Positions 25,585 to 35,153 are shown, counted from the first letter of the stretch. The stretch is 64,000 nucleotides of DNA from Cupriavidus necator A5-1 (GCF_000744095.1 NZ_JQLI01000001.1:930001-994000); one strand, 5' to 3'. The notes: a model not told the origin generated them from the letters alone. Made by a program: numbers and translations.

Positions 25585-28500
25585 GTGTATCGCGTCAGAC
25601 GGATGTACCTGGTGAATGCCGGGACCAACAAGAATAAGACCTCGCGTCGAATCGCGGACGTCGATCCCCGGGATGGCGCTGCTGTTGTCGGGCCGAACGG
25701 CGTAGGCAAGACCACGACACTGCGTCTGAATCCGTTGTTTTACGGCCACCTTCCCAGTCAGATCATTCAAGCCGGCCATGGCCAGAAATCCATGCCGCGC
25801 TTCGTCTTCCCGACTCCTGAAAGTACGGTCGTCTTCGAGTATCAGCGCGGTCCGTCGGAGTCCACCGACCTGCGTCTGGCTGTACTTCGTGCCAGGCGGG
25901 ACAACCCGGATGCACTTGAATACCGCCTATATGAAAGCGCGTTCAACCGTGACCTCTTTGTGGATGGCGCTGGCAACTTCATGGATGACGCCGGCTCCAT
26001 CGCCGCGGCCGCAAACCTCGGTGTCAATTTCACGCCGAAGCTGACGACCTCCGAGTACCGCTCGATCATTTTGAACCTGCGTGGCAATACCAAGGATTCA
26101 CAAAAGCTCCGCCTGCTCGCTCGCGAATATTCCTTCACTCCAAAAGCGATGCCGAACCTTGATCGGCTCGTGGCCGCTGTGGTGAAGGAACACGTCAGCT
26201 TCAGTGATCTGATTCAGGTCGCGGTGGGCATGGTAAACGAAGAGATCGGTAGCGCCAGCGCGACCGATCGCAACAAACTGCTGCTGAAACAGACGAAGTC
26301 TGACATCACTGACTGGATCAAGAACCGCCGGGCTTGCGAGGAATCGCACAAGCTCACGCCGTCTGTCGAGGAACTCGAGCGTTGCATCGATCGGTACTAC
26401 GGCGAAGAGAACAACATCCGCCTGCTCTCCTGTGAAGTGAGCGCCTTACACAATCACAAGTGCGACATCCTGCGAGACGCGACTGCCCGCCGGCACGAGG
26501 CAGACGAGCAGCGCCGGCGGACAGAGGCAGAAGAGCAGTTTGCGCACGAACGTCTTTCCTTGTCCCTCGAAACCACCCAGACCAGTCGCCGCAAAGCCGA
26601 GCAGGACTTCCGCGATCAGGAGGCCATGAAGAAGCGTTTCGATGACGGCAAGGTCGAGCAGTGGTCCAAACAGCAGGAGCATGCCCCCCTGCTGAAAGCA
26701 GAGCGCGCCAACATCATGCACCAGCGGAACATCTATGCCGCTGAGACTGCCTCGATCGACGCCGAGATCAACGCGGCCAAGGAACAAGTGACGATCGCGC
26801 GCGACGCCTCCCTTGAGACTATCGACACCGAGTGGAAGGAAGCGGTCGAGCGTCGCAACATCCAGATTGACAGCCTGAACACGCAAATGAAGGAGGCGAT
26901 TGGGTCGGCGCGCGAACGCCATACGGAACAGGCGTCTAAGGCTGAGGCGGCCATCCGGGCCAGCGAGGTCGCTTTGACTCGCGCTCGGACCCTTTCGGAG
27001 CGCATAAAAGGGCCGGCCGACCTGTGTGAGGTCGTTTCTACCCTGCGGGACGAAGTTGACGCCCTAAACGACGAAGTCAGCCAGGCGCGCAGGACGGAGG
27101 TCGAGCGCAGCCGCGAACACGCAGCCGCTTGCCGCGCCTTCGACGATCTCGATCGTGAGGTTGATGCCGCCCAGGGCCAAGTCGCCGGAATCAAGGACCA
27201 GATCGCAAGCCTTGAGCGAAGCCTGGAACCCGAGGAAGGCACGGTCCACGCGGCATTGCGCCAGCATCCCCGTGAAGATTGGGAAAACCTCGCCAAGCTC
27301 ATCTCGCCCACACATCTGACGCGGACAGACCTCAGTCCGAACTTCGACGCCACCAAAGACGCCCTCACCGCGTTTGGTTGGTCTGTCGACCTCGACAAGA
27401 TCGCCGTCCCCTCGTGGGCAAATGAGGAGGACACCCGTGCCGAGATCCTGGCTACCCAACAGCGCCTGGAAGCCGCCCAGCGACACTTCGACGAACTAAA
27501 AGGCAAACGCGATACTACCTCCGCCCGGGTAACGAGTGCACACAACCAACTCCTTCTCGCCCAAAGTCAGGTTTCCCTCGTTGAAAAAAACCGGATCACG
27601 AAGTCGCAGAGCCTTGACCGTGCAAAGCTTGCGCTGGAGCAGGCCAAGAAGGAGGAGCGCGAACGCTTCGCCGCAGACGTCAAGCGGCTTTCCAAAGAAC
27701 TCTCGGACTTGGAAGCGGGTCGCGCCGCCCAGTCCAAGGCTGCCAAGGAAGAACTGAGCAAGATTGAGACGCGCTTCGGCAAGCAGCTTTGGGATGCCGA
27801 TATCGCCGCCAAGAAGGAAATCACTGACTTCGAGGAAAAGCGACTTGCCATCAAGGAACAAGCTCAGGTCCATCTGCGCGACCTCGACGCCCATCGCAGG
27901 CAACGCCTGCGCGAAAAGGACCTCGATCCCGCAAAGATCGATGCGTGGGACACCCGTCGACGGAAGATTGACAGCGAACTTCGACAAATCGAGGACAACG
28001 CCACGCTCGTCGATCAATGGCGCGACTGGCTCAAAGCGAACGGCCCCGCCGAGCTCATCAGGCTTGAAGGCGAGTTGCAAGCCGCCGAGTCTGCACTTTC
28101 AGCGGCCTCCGGCGCTCTCATGGAGCATGAAGCCCAGGCCATGCGTGCGGCAGAAACCCACCGGGTCCAGCAAGCAACCCTTGAGAAGCAGATTACCGAC
28201 CTCGCCGAGCAATGCCGCAAGCTTCAGGCGCTTGCCGATGAGTTGCCTGCGCCGATGCGCAGGGACGTTTCGTTCGACGCGAACATGCCTTCGTCGCAGT
28301 TGATCAACAATGTCGATAGCGCACGCAGCAAACTCGCCGCCACCAATCGTCGAATTGGTGAGCTGCATCAAACGGTCTACAACCGCCTGACCGCTGGCGA
28401 GAATAACGTGAAGGAATTCGTCGAAAAGTCGGTTTCGGAAGCGACCGAACGCATCGACAAGGCGCATGCGCTTGTGAAGTGTCACAGGAACATCCCTGGC

Positions 28501-29277
28501 GAGATCGTTAGCAACCTGAACAACACCCTGCGGGTCATTCTCGACACGATCGAACGCTTCCACGGGGCAATCCAAAGCTTCGAGACCGAGATCAAGCGGT
28601 TTAACCGCGAACTCGGCAAGGGCCTGCGGTCGGTACAGCCCTTTGAGCGCATCAAGGACCTCGAAATTGAGATGGTCACTGACTTCAGCGATCTGGGCTT
28701 CATGGAACGGCTCAAGAAGGTCAGCCAGTTCGCCAAGGAGACGCACTTCACGCTCGGCCGCGCAGGGCAGCGCCGCGAGGTCCCTGATGTTGGGGCGGAA
28801 ATCGTGCTGCAAGAGTTTGCCAACACGATCGCCACCGGTGGCCGCCTTGAGGTCGATCTTGCCTCCCACATCCGCATCCGCGGAAGGGTCATGGAGAACG
28901 GCGTGGAAAAGTCGTTTCAACGTGAATCGGAGCTCGAAAATGTATCGTCGAACGGCCTCACGTCGATCATCCTTATCACCCTGCTGATTGGCATGCTCAA
29001 CATGATTCGCGGAAGCGACCAGGTCTACGTCACCTGGGTGACCGATGAGGTGGGCAAATTTGACGGCCCGAACTTCATTGCGCTGATGGACATGCTGCGC
29101 GACAACCGCATTGACGTCATCACCGCCTCCCCTGACCTGAACCCACGGCACTACCGCAAGTTCGCCCAGCGGTACCGCCTCGAGGACATGGGGGTCATCC
29201 GTATGTTCGCTCCGCCCAAGCTCCCGGCGGCCATTGAAGAGAGTGTCCCCGCCAACACGTCTGGAGAGGTGCTGTGA
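25585..29277 (+). CDS. jetC: JetC-like SMC ATPase of a Wadjet system
   Basis: A 1230-residue SMC-type ATPase. The Walker A motif GPNGVGKTT lies at residues 36-44. Two long coiled-coil arms rich in Glu, Lys, Arg and Ala follow, with a hinge-like region near the middle. The C-terminal head has a signature-like SSNG near residue 1122 and a Walker B segment VTWVTDEVGKFD near 1150. It probably starts at the GTG at 25585; AGGA lies 13 bases before. Wadjet SMC complexes extrude DNA and trigger cutting of small circular plasmids. It is the first of four overlapping genes. The order SMC-KITE-kleisin-TOPRIM differs from the usual jetABCD. Confidence 0.85.
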   Translation: MYRVRRMYLVNAGTNKNKTSRRIADVDPRDGAAVVGPNGVGKTTTLRLNPLFYGHLPSQIIQAGHGQKSMPRFVFPTPESTVVFEYQRGPSESTDLRLAVLRARRDNPDALEYRLYESAFNRDLFVDGAGNFMDDAGSIAAAANLGVNFTPKLTTSEYRSIILNLRGNTKDSQKLRLLAREYSFTPKAMPNLDRLVAAVVKEHVSFSDLIQVAVGMVNEEIGSASATDRNKLLLKQTKSDITDWIKNRRACEESHKLTPSVEELERCIDRYYGEENNIRLLSCEVSALHNHKCDILRDATARRHEADEQRRRTEAEEQFAHERLSLSLETTQTSRRKAEQDFRDQEAMKKRFDDGKVEQWSKQQEHAPLLKAERANIMHQRNIYAAETASIDAEINAAKEQVTIARDASLETIDTEWKEAVERRNIQIDSLNTQMKEAIGSARERHTEQASKAEAAIRASEVALTRARTLSERIKGPADLCEVVSTLRDEVDALNDEVSQARRTEVERSREHAAACRAFDDLDREVDAAQGQVAGIKDQIASLERSLEPEEGTVHAALRQHPREDWENLAKLISPTHLTRTDLSPNFDATKDALTAFGWSVDLDKIAVPSWANEEDTRAEILATQQRLEAAQRHFDELKGKRDTTSARVTSAHNQLLLAQSQVSLVEKNRITKSQSLDRAKLALEQAKKEERERFAADVKRLSKELSDLEAGRAAQSKAAKEELSKIETRFGKQLWDADIAAKKEITDFEEKRLAIKEQAQVHLRDLDAHRRQRLREKDLDPAKIDAWDTRRRKIDSELRQIEDNATLVDQWRDWLKANGPAELIRLEGELQAAESALSAASGALMEHEAQAMRAAETHRVQQATLEKQITDLAEQCRKLQALADELPAPMRRDVSFDANMPSSQLINNVDSARSKLAATNRRIGELHQTVYNRLTAGENNVKEFVEKSVSEATERIDKAHALVKCHRNIPGEIVSNLNNTLRVILDTIERFHGAIQSFETEIKRFNRELGKGLRSVQPFERIKDLEIEMVTDFSDLGFMERLKKVSQFAKETHFTLGRAGQRREVPDVGAEIVLQEFANTIATGGRLEVDLASHIRIRGRVMENGVEKSFQRESELENVSSNGLTSIILITLLIGMLNMIRGSDQVYVTWVTDEVGKFDGPNFIALMDMLRDNRIDVITASPDLNPRHYRKFAQRYRLEDMGVIRMFAPPKLPAAIEESVPANTSGEVL

Positions 29278-29921
29278 TCGATGTCGTCCTGAAGACCATT
29301 CTCGCGGGCGAGTTCGTCTGCTCCGTCGCGCACGAGTCCGAGTACAACTACCTCTCTGATCCCGACATCCGAGCGCGCGTCGAGGCAAACCTCAACGATC
29401 TGGGGTTCCGCCTGGCGCGCACCAACCCTGACGATGGCGCCTACTACATGGCTCCGCGCGACGTCACCACGCTCGCCGTCACCAAGATCAAGGAGGAGCT
29501 GCGGCGCTTCCGGGATGTCTATGGCCCGGCGGTGCTGTTGCTGGATGTCATCCGTCAAACCAACTCCACCGAGATCGCCCTGAGCCCGGGCGATGTGATT
29601 CGCCTCGCCACGATGGAGGAATTGATTATCGAGAGCGCGTCGCTCGAGAGTCAACTCAACAATCTCAGCGGCGTCATCAAGGGCTTCAACCCCCGCCAAT
29701 CCATCCGTGAGAACTTCCGACGCGTTCTCGAGCAACTGCGCGAGGACGGCTATGTGACGCTCTTCAACCCCCAGGCGGACATCTACAAGATCACGGGGAA
29801 GATCGAATACCTCTACCAAGTCATCGAATTCATCTCGGAGAACGAGGCGATTCAGGCCGAACGTATCGATGACGAGATCGGCGACGAGCAGCAGACCATC
29901 GACGGGGTCAGCAATGCGTGA
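29274..29921 (+). CDS. jetB: JetB-like (MukE/KITE) subunit
   Basis: A 215-residue protein of mostly helical, winged-helix character, in the position and size range of MukE-like JetB proteins. It begins with GTG overlapping the jetC stop (GTGA) and has GGAGAG upstream. Sequence blocks such as FVCSVAHESEYNYLSDPD, VRQTNSTEIALSPGDVI-like and YVTLFNPQADIYKITGKIEYL fit a KITE protein that binds the kleisin. It should bridge the SMC heads with JetA. Assignment rests on context more than on sequence motifs. Confidence 0.72.
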   Translation: MIDVVLKTILAGEFVCSVAHESEYNYLSDPDIRARVEANLNDLGFRLARTNPDDGAYYMAPRDVTTLAVTKIKEELRRFRDVYGPAVLLLDVIRQTNSTEIALSPGDVIRLATMEELIIESASLESQLNNLSGVIKGFNPRQSIRENFRRVLEQLREDGYVTLFNPQADIYKITGKIEYLYQVIEFISENEAIQAERIDDEIGDEQQTIDGVSNA

Positions 29922-31134
29922 GTCCAACGACCAGATCGCCAAGCTCCTCCGGGCGCTCCACCAGAACGATGACCTAGTGGCTGAGGCGTTTGAGGCCGCT
30001 GTCGAGCTCGGCGATCGTCAGCGCAATAATCGGATCGACAACCTGGCCAACCTGAAGGCACTGAAGCCTCAGGAAGAAGGCGTCTACCGATTGAATCCGC
30101 GTCTGCGGGAATTCATCGCTGACTATCTCGTCAGTTACCGGGCCTATCAGACGCTTACGCGACTTTCCGGCAGCATCCATCAAGCGCGGACGATCTGGCG
30201 CGAGACGCGTATGCGGGAGGATGGTGGTGACGCCGACGACCGGAACTCCCTGTTGGAGCAGTTCATCGACACGGTCATCGACATTTCCTACTCGATAGAG
30301 CGCAACCTGTCGCTGCTCCACGCGCTCGTTTCGACGCAGTATGGCGATGTCACCAGCTTCCAAGCGAAGCTGCGCCAGAACAAGTATTACATCAACGAAA
30401 TCAGTGAGTCGTTGAATGAGATGGCGCAGGTGAGCAACCTGTTCACTGAGATCGAAACCGAAGCTCTCAACGCAGGCATGATGGAGGTCAGAAGCGTCGT
30501 TCGTAAGCGCCTGACAAGCCGTCTCCTGATGTGGACTTCCCAGATCAAGGACGTTCAGGCCACCATCAATCGTTCGCTGTTCCGAGCCAGGGTTCTGGAG
30601 CAACGTGTCCGTAAGCTCAGCCGCGTATCGCATTGGCTTCGCCAGAACAAAAACTCGTCTGGCTTCGAGATATCGCTCGACGGCGCGCCACCCGAGCTGT
30701 TCCGGTCTGAGCCCATTGCCGTGAAGGCGCACATTGACGTTCGCGACGCAAGCGAAGCTGGACGCGCCGCCCTGCTGCACGCTCTGCGCCGGTTGCCACC
30801 GCGTCCAGTTCCACTTCCGGTCGAAGAGCGCCCCGCCCCGCTTGCCATCATCGAAGAAGATGTCACTCCAGAGCCTCCTTCACTTGAACCGCATGACGTC
30901 ATGCTGGAAGCGCTGGTTGGCGAACTTCGAAGCACGTCGGGAGCGATCTCGTTGCGCCGCTGGACGGAGCAACAGCTTGAGGCCGTCGGCCTACCCGTCG
31001 AGGACTGGCTGTTGTACGCGTCCATTCAATTGGAGGAGGAAGGCGTTCCACTTACCTTCGTCTCAGACGCGGGCGGCACTGACCGATTTTCAAACGAGAT
31101 CTCCAACGATGTCATCGCCCAAGGTGTCGCATGA
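29914..31134 (+). CDS. jetA: JetA-like (MukF/kleisin) subunit
   Basis: A 406-residue largely helical protein with a short N-terminal winged-helix-like region, a central helical bundle (about residues 70-270) and a C-terminal domain after a proline-rich linker (PPRPVPLPVEE). This is the layout of MukF-type kleisins. The ATG at 29914 overlaps the jetB stop by eight bases. The kleisin closes the SMC ring and carries JetB. I assign it by order, length and architecture. Confidence 0.72.
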   Translation: MRESNDQIAKLLRALHQNDDLVAEAFEAAVELGDRQRNNRIDNLANLKALKPQEEGVYRLNPRLREFIADYLVSYRAYQTLTRLSGSIHQARTIWRETRMREDGGDADDRNSLLEQFIDTVIDISYSIERNLSLLHALVSTQYGDVTSFQAKLRQNKYYINEISESLNEMAQVSNLFTEIETEALNAGMMEVRSVVRKRLTSRLLMWTSQIKDVQATINRSLFRARVLEQRVRKLSRVSHWLRQNKNSSGFEISLDGAPPELFRSEPIAVKAHIDVRDASEAGRAALLHALRRLPPRPVPLPVEERPAPLAIIEEDVTPEPPSLEPHDVMLEALVGELRSTSGAISLRRWTEQQLEAVGLPVEDWLLYASIQLEEEGVPLTFVSDAGGTDRFSNEISNDVIAQGVA

Positions 31135-31958
31135 TTTTTGATGCCATGCAGGTCACCTTTCTCCAGCGTCTCGTCGCCGATCGCCCCGCCTCCCGTCGCT
31201 CCGAGATGGCCGCCTACTTTGCCAGAGAATACAGCGTTGGGCGCCTCGCCGGTCGTTCCATCGCCTATGGCGAGAATGATTGGTTGTTAGCTGCGAAGCT
31301 ATTGGAGAACCGCGGCCTTCCTATCGAACGGGGGGACGGCGAGCTGCGGCGCGCAGACACTGCACAATACGTCGGCCTGTCCGAGAAGTCGTTTGGCGCA
31401 AGGCCGCATGCGGCGTCTGTCGCGGTGCGAACGGCTTTCGGAAGATGTCCACTCAATGGTATCCCAACCGAGGTGCCCGATGGCGCTTACCTGGTCCTGC
31501 GTCCCGAGGACGCTTTACGGGTGGAATGCGAACAGATCCTCGTGGTGGAAAACCTCGAGACTTTCCGATACCTCAGTCGTTACCGGTGGATTGATTACCG
31601 GTGGAAAGCCACTCTGGCGATCTACCGGGGCGACACGACATTCAATTCGGCGGATGCTGCCCAAATCATCGCAAAGCGGAAGGAGCCCGTGATGGCATTC
31701 ACGGATTTCGATCCTGCGGGGCTGGCCATCGCTGACCGTCTGCCCCGCCTTTCGCGCCTGGTTTTGCCCGCCGAGAACTGGTTGCGGGATGAGACGATCA
31801 AGGCGAAGCGGGGCGACCTCTTCCTGAACCAGATCGATCAGTATGCCGGCAGGCTTTCCGCTTCCTCCCACCCCGATTTACAGCGGGCGTACCGGTTGCT
31901 TGTCGAGCTAAAAAGAGGCTTCAACCAAGAGTGGATGGAAGCGGCGCCTTCGATGTAG
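31131..31958 (+). CDS. jetD: JetD-like TOPRIM nuclease subunit
   Basis: A 275-residue protein with a C-terminal TOPRIM domain: the glutamate strand ILVVENLETF and the Asp-x-Asp motif in AFTDFDPAGLAIAD. JetD is the nuclease that cuts plasmid DNA when the SMC motor stalls. Its start overlaps the jetA stop (ATGA). It is shorter than the usual JetD of roughly 380 residues, the N-terminal arm being reduced, so it may represent a different Wadjet subtype. Confidence 0.8.
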   Translation: MIFDAMQVTFLQRLVADRPASRRSEMAAYFAREYSVGRLAGRSIAYGENDWLLAAKLLENRGLPIERGDGELRRADTAQYVGLSEKSFGARPHAASVAVRTAFGRCPLNGIPTEVPDGAYLVLRPEDALRVECEQILVVENLETFRYLSRYRWIDYRWKATLAIYRGDTTFNSADAAQIIAKRKEPVMAFTDFDPAGLAIADRLPRLSRLVLPAENWLRDETIKAKRGDLFLNQIDQYAGRLSASSHPDLQRAYRLLVELKRGFNQEWMEAAPSM

Positions 31959-32462
31959 CCGACCAATCTTCCGCAAGCGCACGGCAGGCGCTGACTTACT
32001 GGTACCTCGGCAAGAGACGACCGTTGAATGTCCGCGGGATCCATCGTCACAACCCAATATTTTCACCATCGTGAAAATATTGATTGGGAATCCGGGACTG
32101 AGAACCAGCGCGCCGACGGCCGACTTGAGTTGGTGGCGGCGCGGACAGACATCCGCCCTGCCGAACCGAAAGACCTGACCCGCGAGACGCTTTCCAAGAA
32201 TCAAGCCAATTATCGCATTGATCCCCCTCCCCAAGTGGGGTGCACGTCGATGCAAAAACAGACGGCATTTGCAGGATAATCGCTGATTCCCGGAATAGGG
32301 TAACGTTAAAGTTTAAGACGTTGAACGCGCTTCCGCTGTAAGCACACCTCGGGCTACCTCCACTTGCAATATTAGGTCGCTTTACTCCGGGATGCACATA
32401 GTTGATCGCATCGCTTTCTCGTCTTCAAGATGGCTTACGGCGTAAAAATTATAATTGCAATC
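31959..32462. other. Spacer between the Wadjet and Kiwa genes
   Basis: About 500 bases. Composition changes from GC-rich to AT-rich near 32280, close to where the Kiwa genes begin, consistent with a junction between separately acquired pieces. A perfect 12-base inverted repeat lies at 32055-32082. Short frames on both strands are not convincing genes. Confidence 0.45.
32055..32082. repeat. Perfect 12-base inverted repeat
   Basis: CAATATTTTCAC (32055-32066) and GTGAAAATATTG (32071-32082) are separated by four bases. There is no T-run after it, so it is not a typical terminator. It may be an operator or a recombination site between the two defence systems. Confidence 0.7.
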
Positions 32463-32981
32463 ATGCGAAATTGGCTTCGAACATTTTTGTTCATCACGGC
32501 ATTTTCTCCCGCCCTAATAACCATGGCCTATGTTAGGTACGATATTTACGGGTGGAGAACCGACGTTTTACAATTAGGAATAATTGGCATAATTGGCTCA
32601 TTAGTTCCCCTCTGCGTCATCGCCCTTGTCAAAACTCAGGGCGAATCATTTCACATGAGCGCAAAGAAAATTGAGTCCAACGATTTCATGTTGCTTGCTT
32701 TTATTGGCAGCTATTTGTTACCACTAATATCAAAAGCGACAGATCTTTCCGTAAATGGGGTTACGTTTATTCTGGCCATTTTGGGCATCGTGATGTGGCT
32801 CACTGCATCAATCCCTGTGCATCCTTTATTGCGCGCATTTCGCTTCAGATTCTACAAGATCGAATCCTCCTCGGGGATGGTTTACACCCTTATTACGCGA
32901 CGTGAAATAAGGGATCCGCGCGAAATTCGTGCTGTAAAAAAATTATCGGAAACTATGATTATGGAGGATGAAAATGCTTAA
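32463..32981 (+). CDS. kwaA: KwaA-like membrane protein of a Kiwa system
   Basis: A 172-residue membrane protein with four hydrophobic segments (for example TFLFITAFSPALITMAY, LGIIGIIGSLVPLCVIAL, DFMLLAFIGSYLLPLI and FILAILGIVMWLTASI) and a charged cytosolic tail. Size, topology and its place directly before a DUF4868 gene match KwaA, the membrane sensor of the Kiwa anti-phage system. Its stop overlaps the kwaB start by eight bases. No ribosome site is evident at the ATG at 32463; an ATG at 32430 is the alternative. The gene is visibly richer in A and T than its neighbours, a sign of transfer. Confidence 0.72.
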   Translation: MRNWLRTFLFITAFSPALITMAYVRYDIYGWRTDVLQLGIIGIIGSLVPLCVIALVKTQGESFHMSAKKIESNDFMLLAFIGSYLLPLISKATDLSVNGVTFILAILGIVMWLTASIPVHPLLRAFRFRFYKIESSSGMVYTLITRREIRDPREIRAVKKLSETMIMEDENA

Positions 32982-33309
32982 TCTATTTGCTTTAACTGAT
33001 AATCCTGCGCATCGACGACTTCGCTTCTCTCTCTCGCAAGACGTTCAGAATGAACTGACGGCATTGTTGACCCAACAGGAGGCCTCTTTTAGAAGCGGCG
33101 GACAAGAGGAGATTCCTTTCGATGGAAAATATAAGCCAGATCTGGGGGAAATCCTAGTTATTAATGGCTTCGATGACCTAGATGGACTGGCCGACGCTGT
33201 CTCAACACCGCTTTCCATCCAGGAAGTACAGCCGACGCCAGAAATATTCGACACAATTAGGGCGCTTTTCTCTGGGTACGTTAACGCGGAAGGAACAAAA
33301 ACCGTATTA

Positions 33310-34411
33310 CTCACCAGTCCGTAAATAAAGCGACAAAAATTGGAACCTCGTGACGACCGTTTAGTCTCATTCAACATGAAACGAGATGGCCGTACACTCG
33401 ATCGCGCGACGCAAGAGGAATTCCGCCGGCTTGCCTTGCGCCGGGTTCGCGAAGGCGAGAAACCATCGGTGGTGGTGAAGTCGCTGGGCATGAACCGAAC
33501 GTCAATCTACCGTTGGCTCAAGGCGGCCTCGGGCTCGGGCAAAGGCGCGCGGGCGCTGGCATCGCGTCCAGCGACAGGCCGGCCACGCAAGCTCACGCGA
33601 GCGCAACAGGCGCAGGTCTTTCGGTGGATCAACGGGCGGGATCCTCGGCAGTACGGTCTGGACTTCGGGCTGTGGACACGACAGATTGTGGCCACGCTCA
33701 TCGATGAGAAATTTGGTGTGAAGATGGGTGTCACAGCGGTGGGCAGGCTGCTGGCGGGACTGGGCTTGAGCCCGCAAAAGCCATTGCAGCGGGCGTACCA
33801 ACGAGATCCGCAGGCCGTCGAGCGCTGGCAGCGTGAATCATTTCCGGGTATTGCGGCTGCGGCCAAGCAAAGCGGTGCGGACATCTACTTCTGGGACGAA
33901 TCAGGATTTCGAGCCGACGCGGTGCATGGCAAGACCTGGGCGGTCAAAGGCGAGACACCGGTGATTGAGCGCCCCGGGCAGCGCCAATCGATTTCCGCCG
34001 CGTCCGCGGTGAACGCCAAAGGTGCCTTCTGGTTTGCGACCTACAAAGGGGCCTTGACCGCGGAGCTATTCATCGAATTGCTCAAGAAGATGATGAAGGG
34101 CCGCAACCGCCCAGTGCATCTGATCGTTGACGGACTGCCAGCACACAAGAAGGCCAATGTGCGCGAGTACATCGAATCGACCAAGGGAAAGCTCACGATG
34201 CATGTGCTGCCGGGTTACGCGCCCGACCTGAATCCCGACGAGTTCGTGTGGAGTCATCTCAAGCGAACTGGTGTGGCGCGCAATCCGTTGCGAGCGGGCG
34301 AGAAACTGGAAATCCGCGTTGAGCAGCACCTGCACGAGGTGAAGAAGAACCGCCGGCTTGTGCGCTCATTCTTCGACGCCCCATCTGTCGCCTATATTTC
34401 GGACTGCTGAG
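33310..34411 (+). mobile_element. IS630-family element inserted in kwaB
   Basis: 1102 bases bounded by inverted repeats CTCACCAGTCCG (left) and CTCAGCAGTCCG (right, other strand), which extend to about 26 bases with 20 matches. TA dinucleotides at 33308-33309 and 34412-34413 are the expected duplicated target. The element carries one intact transposase gene and looks recent and potentially mobile. Confidence 0.88.
33376..34410 (+). CDS. IS630-family transposase
   Basis: A 344-residue transposase. The N-terminus has two helix-turn-helix modules (SVVVKSLGMNRTSIYRWLKA and the QIVATLIDEKFGVKMGVTAV block). The catalytic DDE triad lies in YFWDESGF, LIVDGLPAHKK and YAPDLNPDEFVW. The open frame begins with a TTG at 33340, but the ATG at 33376 gives the usual IS630 N-terminus. 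It occupies nearly the whole element and is uninterrupted. Confidence 0.93.
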   Translation: MKRDGRTLDRATQEEFRRLALRRVREGEKPSVVVKSLGMNRTSIYRWLKAASGSGKGARALASRPATGRPRKLTRAQQAQVFRWINGRDPRQYGLDFGLWTRQIVATLIDEKFGVKMGVTAVGRLLAGLGLSPQKPLQRAYQRDPQAVERWQRESFPGIAAAAKQSGADIYFWDESGFRADAVHGKTWAVKGETPVIERPGQRQSISAASAVNAKGAFWFATYKGALTAELFIELLKKMMKGRNRPVHLIVDGLPAHKKANVREYIESTKGKLTMHVLPGYAPDLNPDEFVWSHLKRTGVARNPLRAGEKLEIRVEQHLHEVKKNRRLVRSFFDAPSVAYISDC

Positions 34412-35036
34412 TAATCCAGCACTTCGATCGAAAGAGGGTAATTTCAACCAACGGTTTATCGATTTTTCATTCGGCAAACGTCTATAAAAAAATAGAAGGC
34501 ATCGGACTTACCGTTGACAACAAAATGACTGCCACTCTTCAAGATGGGGCGCTGAAATTTCATAGCTTCCATTTGTTAAGGCAAATATTTGATTTGTCAG
34601 CGTATTATAACGAGGCGACGGACGTTGATATTCAAGAATTTGCAAACTCGGAGATCGTCGCAGTACAGGATGCCGATGCTTTAGTGTCCATATCTGACAC
34701 TTGGGTCCGAATGAAACTATGGCTTATTTCTCAAAGTCAAATACTTCAAAAAATTCCGGTATCTGATATAAAGGCTGTTGCGGCTGAATTTAATATTAAC
34801 TTGAGTACTACCAATGATGGCGGCGAGGAAAAAATCGTAATTCCTGACACAAAAAAAGACCTAAAGACTTTACTTAGATTTCTGGATGAGGATTACTACA
34901 AATCCCCTCTCCTCCAGAATCACTACATGACAAATTCAAAACGCCCACTGTAACTTATTGGGGGCGACTCGCACATTGTTTTTCTAACAGCGTAGTTCAT
35001 CGGGGAGTGGCACTGACGAGTTCGTGACATACGCCG

Positions 35037-35053
35037 CCCCCCTTTAAGGGGGG
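35037..35053. repeat. GC-rich palindrome downstream of kwaB
   Basis: CCCCCC-TTTAA-GGGGGG lies between kwaB and the nuclease-fusion gene. The loop is too small for a standard terminator, although the RNA could still form a stem. Its role is unclear. Confidence 0.4.
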
Positions 35054-35153
35054 ACTCGCGCAGTCGAAGATCGCTGGCCTTGCGCAGCGTGCCACCAGGG
35101 CCCATTGTGTTCTTTCGCCTTGCAGCAGCCCCAGTCACATCGTTCGACCGATC

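Larger units (their letters stand above)
32974..34953 (+). pseudogene. kwaB: KwaB (DUF4868), split by an IS630-family element
   Basis: The 5' part (32974-33309, 112 codons) opens after GGAGG and contains MLNLFALTDNPAHRRL and DLGEILVINGF. The 3' part (34414-34953, 180 codons with the stop) reads IQHFDRKRVISTNGLSIFHS, GLTVDNKMTATL, FHSFHLLRQIFDLSAYYNEA and ends LLRFLDEDYYKSPLL, TNSKRPL. Removing the element and one TA joins GTA-TTA to ATC-CAG with the frame intact, giving 291 residues, close to normal KwaB length. KwaB is the DNA-binding effector of Kiwa. As it stands the gene is broken and the system should be inactive unless the element leaves precisely. Confidence 0.85.

Noticed and set aside
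26733..27545. Long minus-strand open frame of 270 codons
   Set aside because: It is antisense to the coiled-coil region of jetC and has the Ser/Arg-rich composition typical of a shadow frame.
28099..29388. Minus-strand open frame of 429 codons
   Set aside because: It is antisense to the jetC head domain, which has clear ATPase motifs; the antisense product has no recognisable features.
34525..34953. An independent 142-residue gene after the IS630 element
   Set aside because: It is the 3' part of kwaB: the frame is open upstream to the element edge and joins the 5' part exactly.
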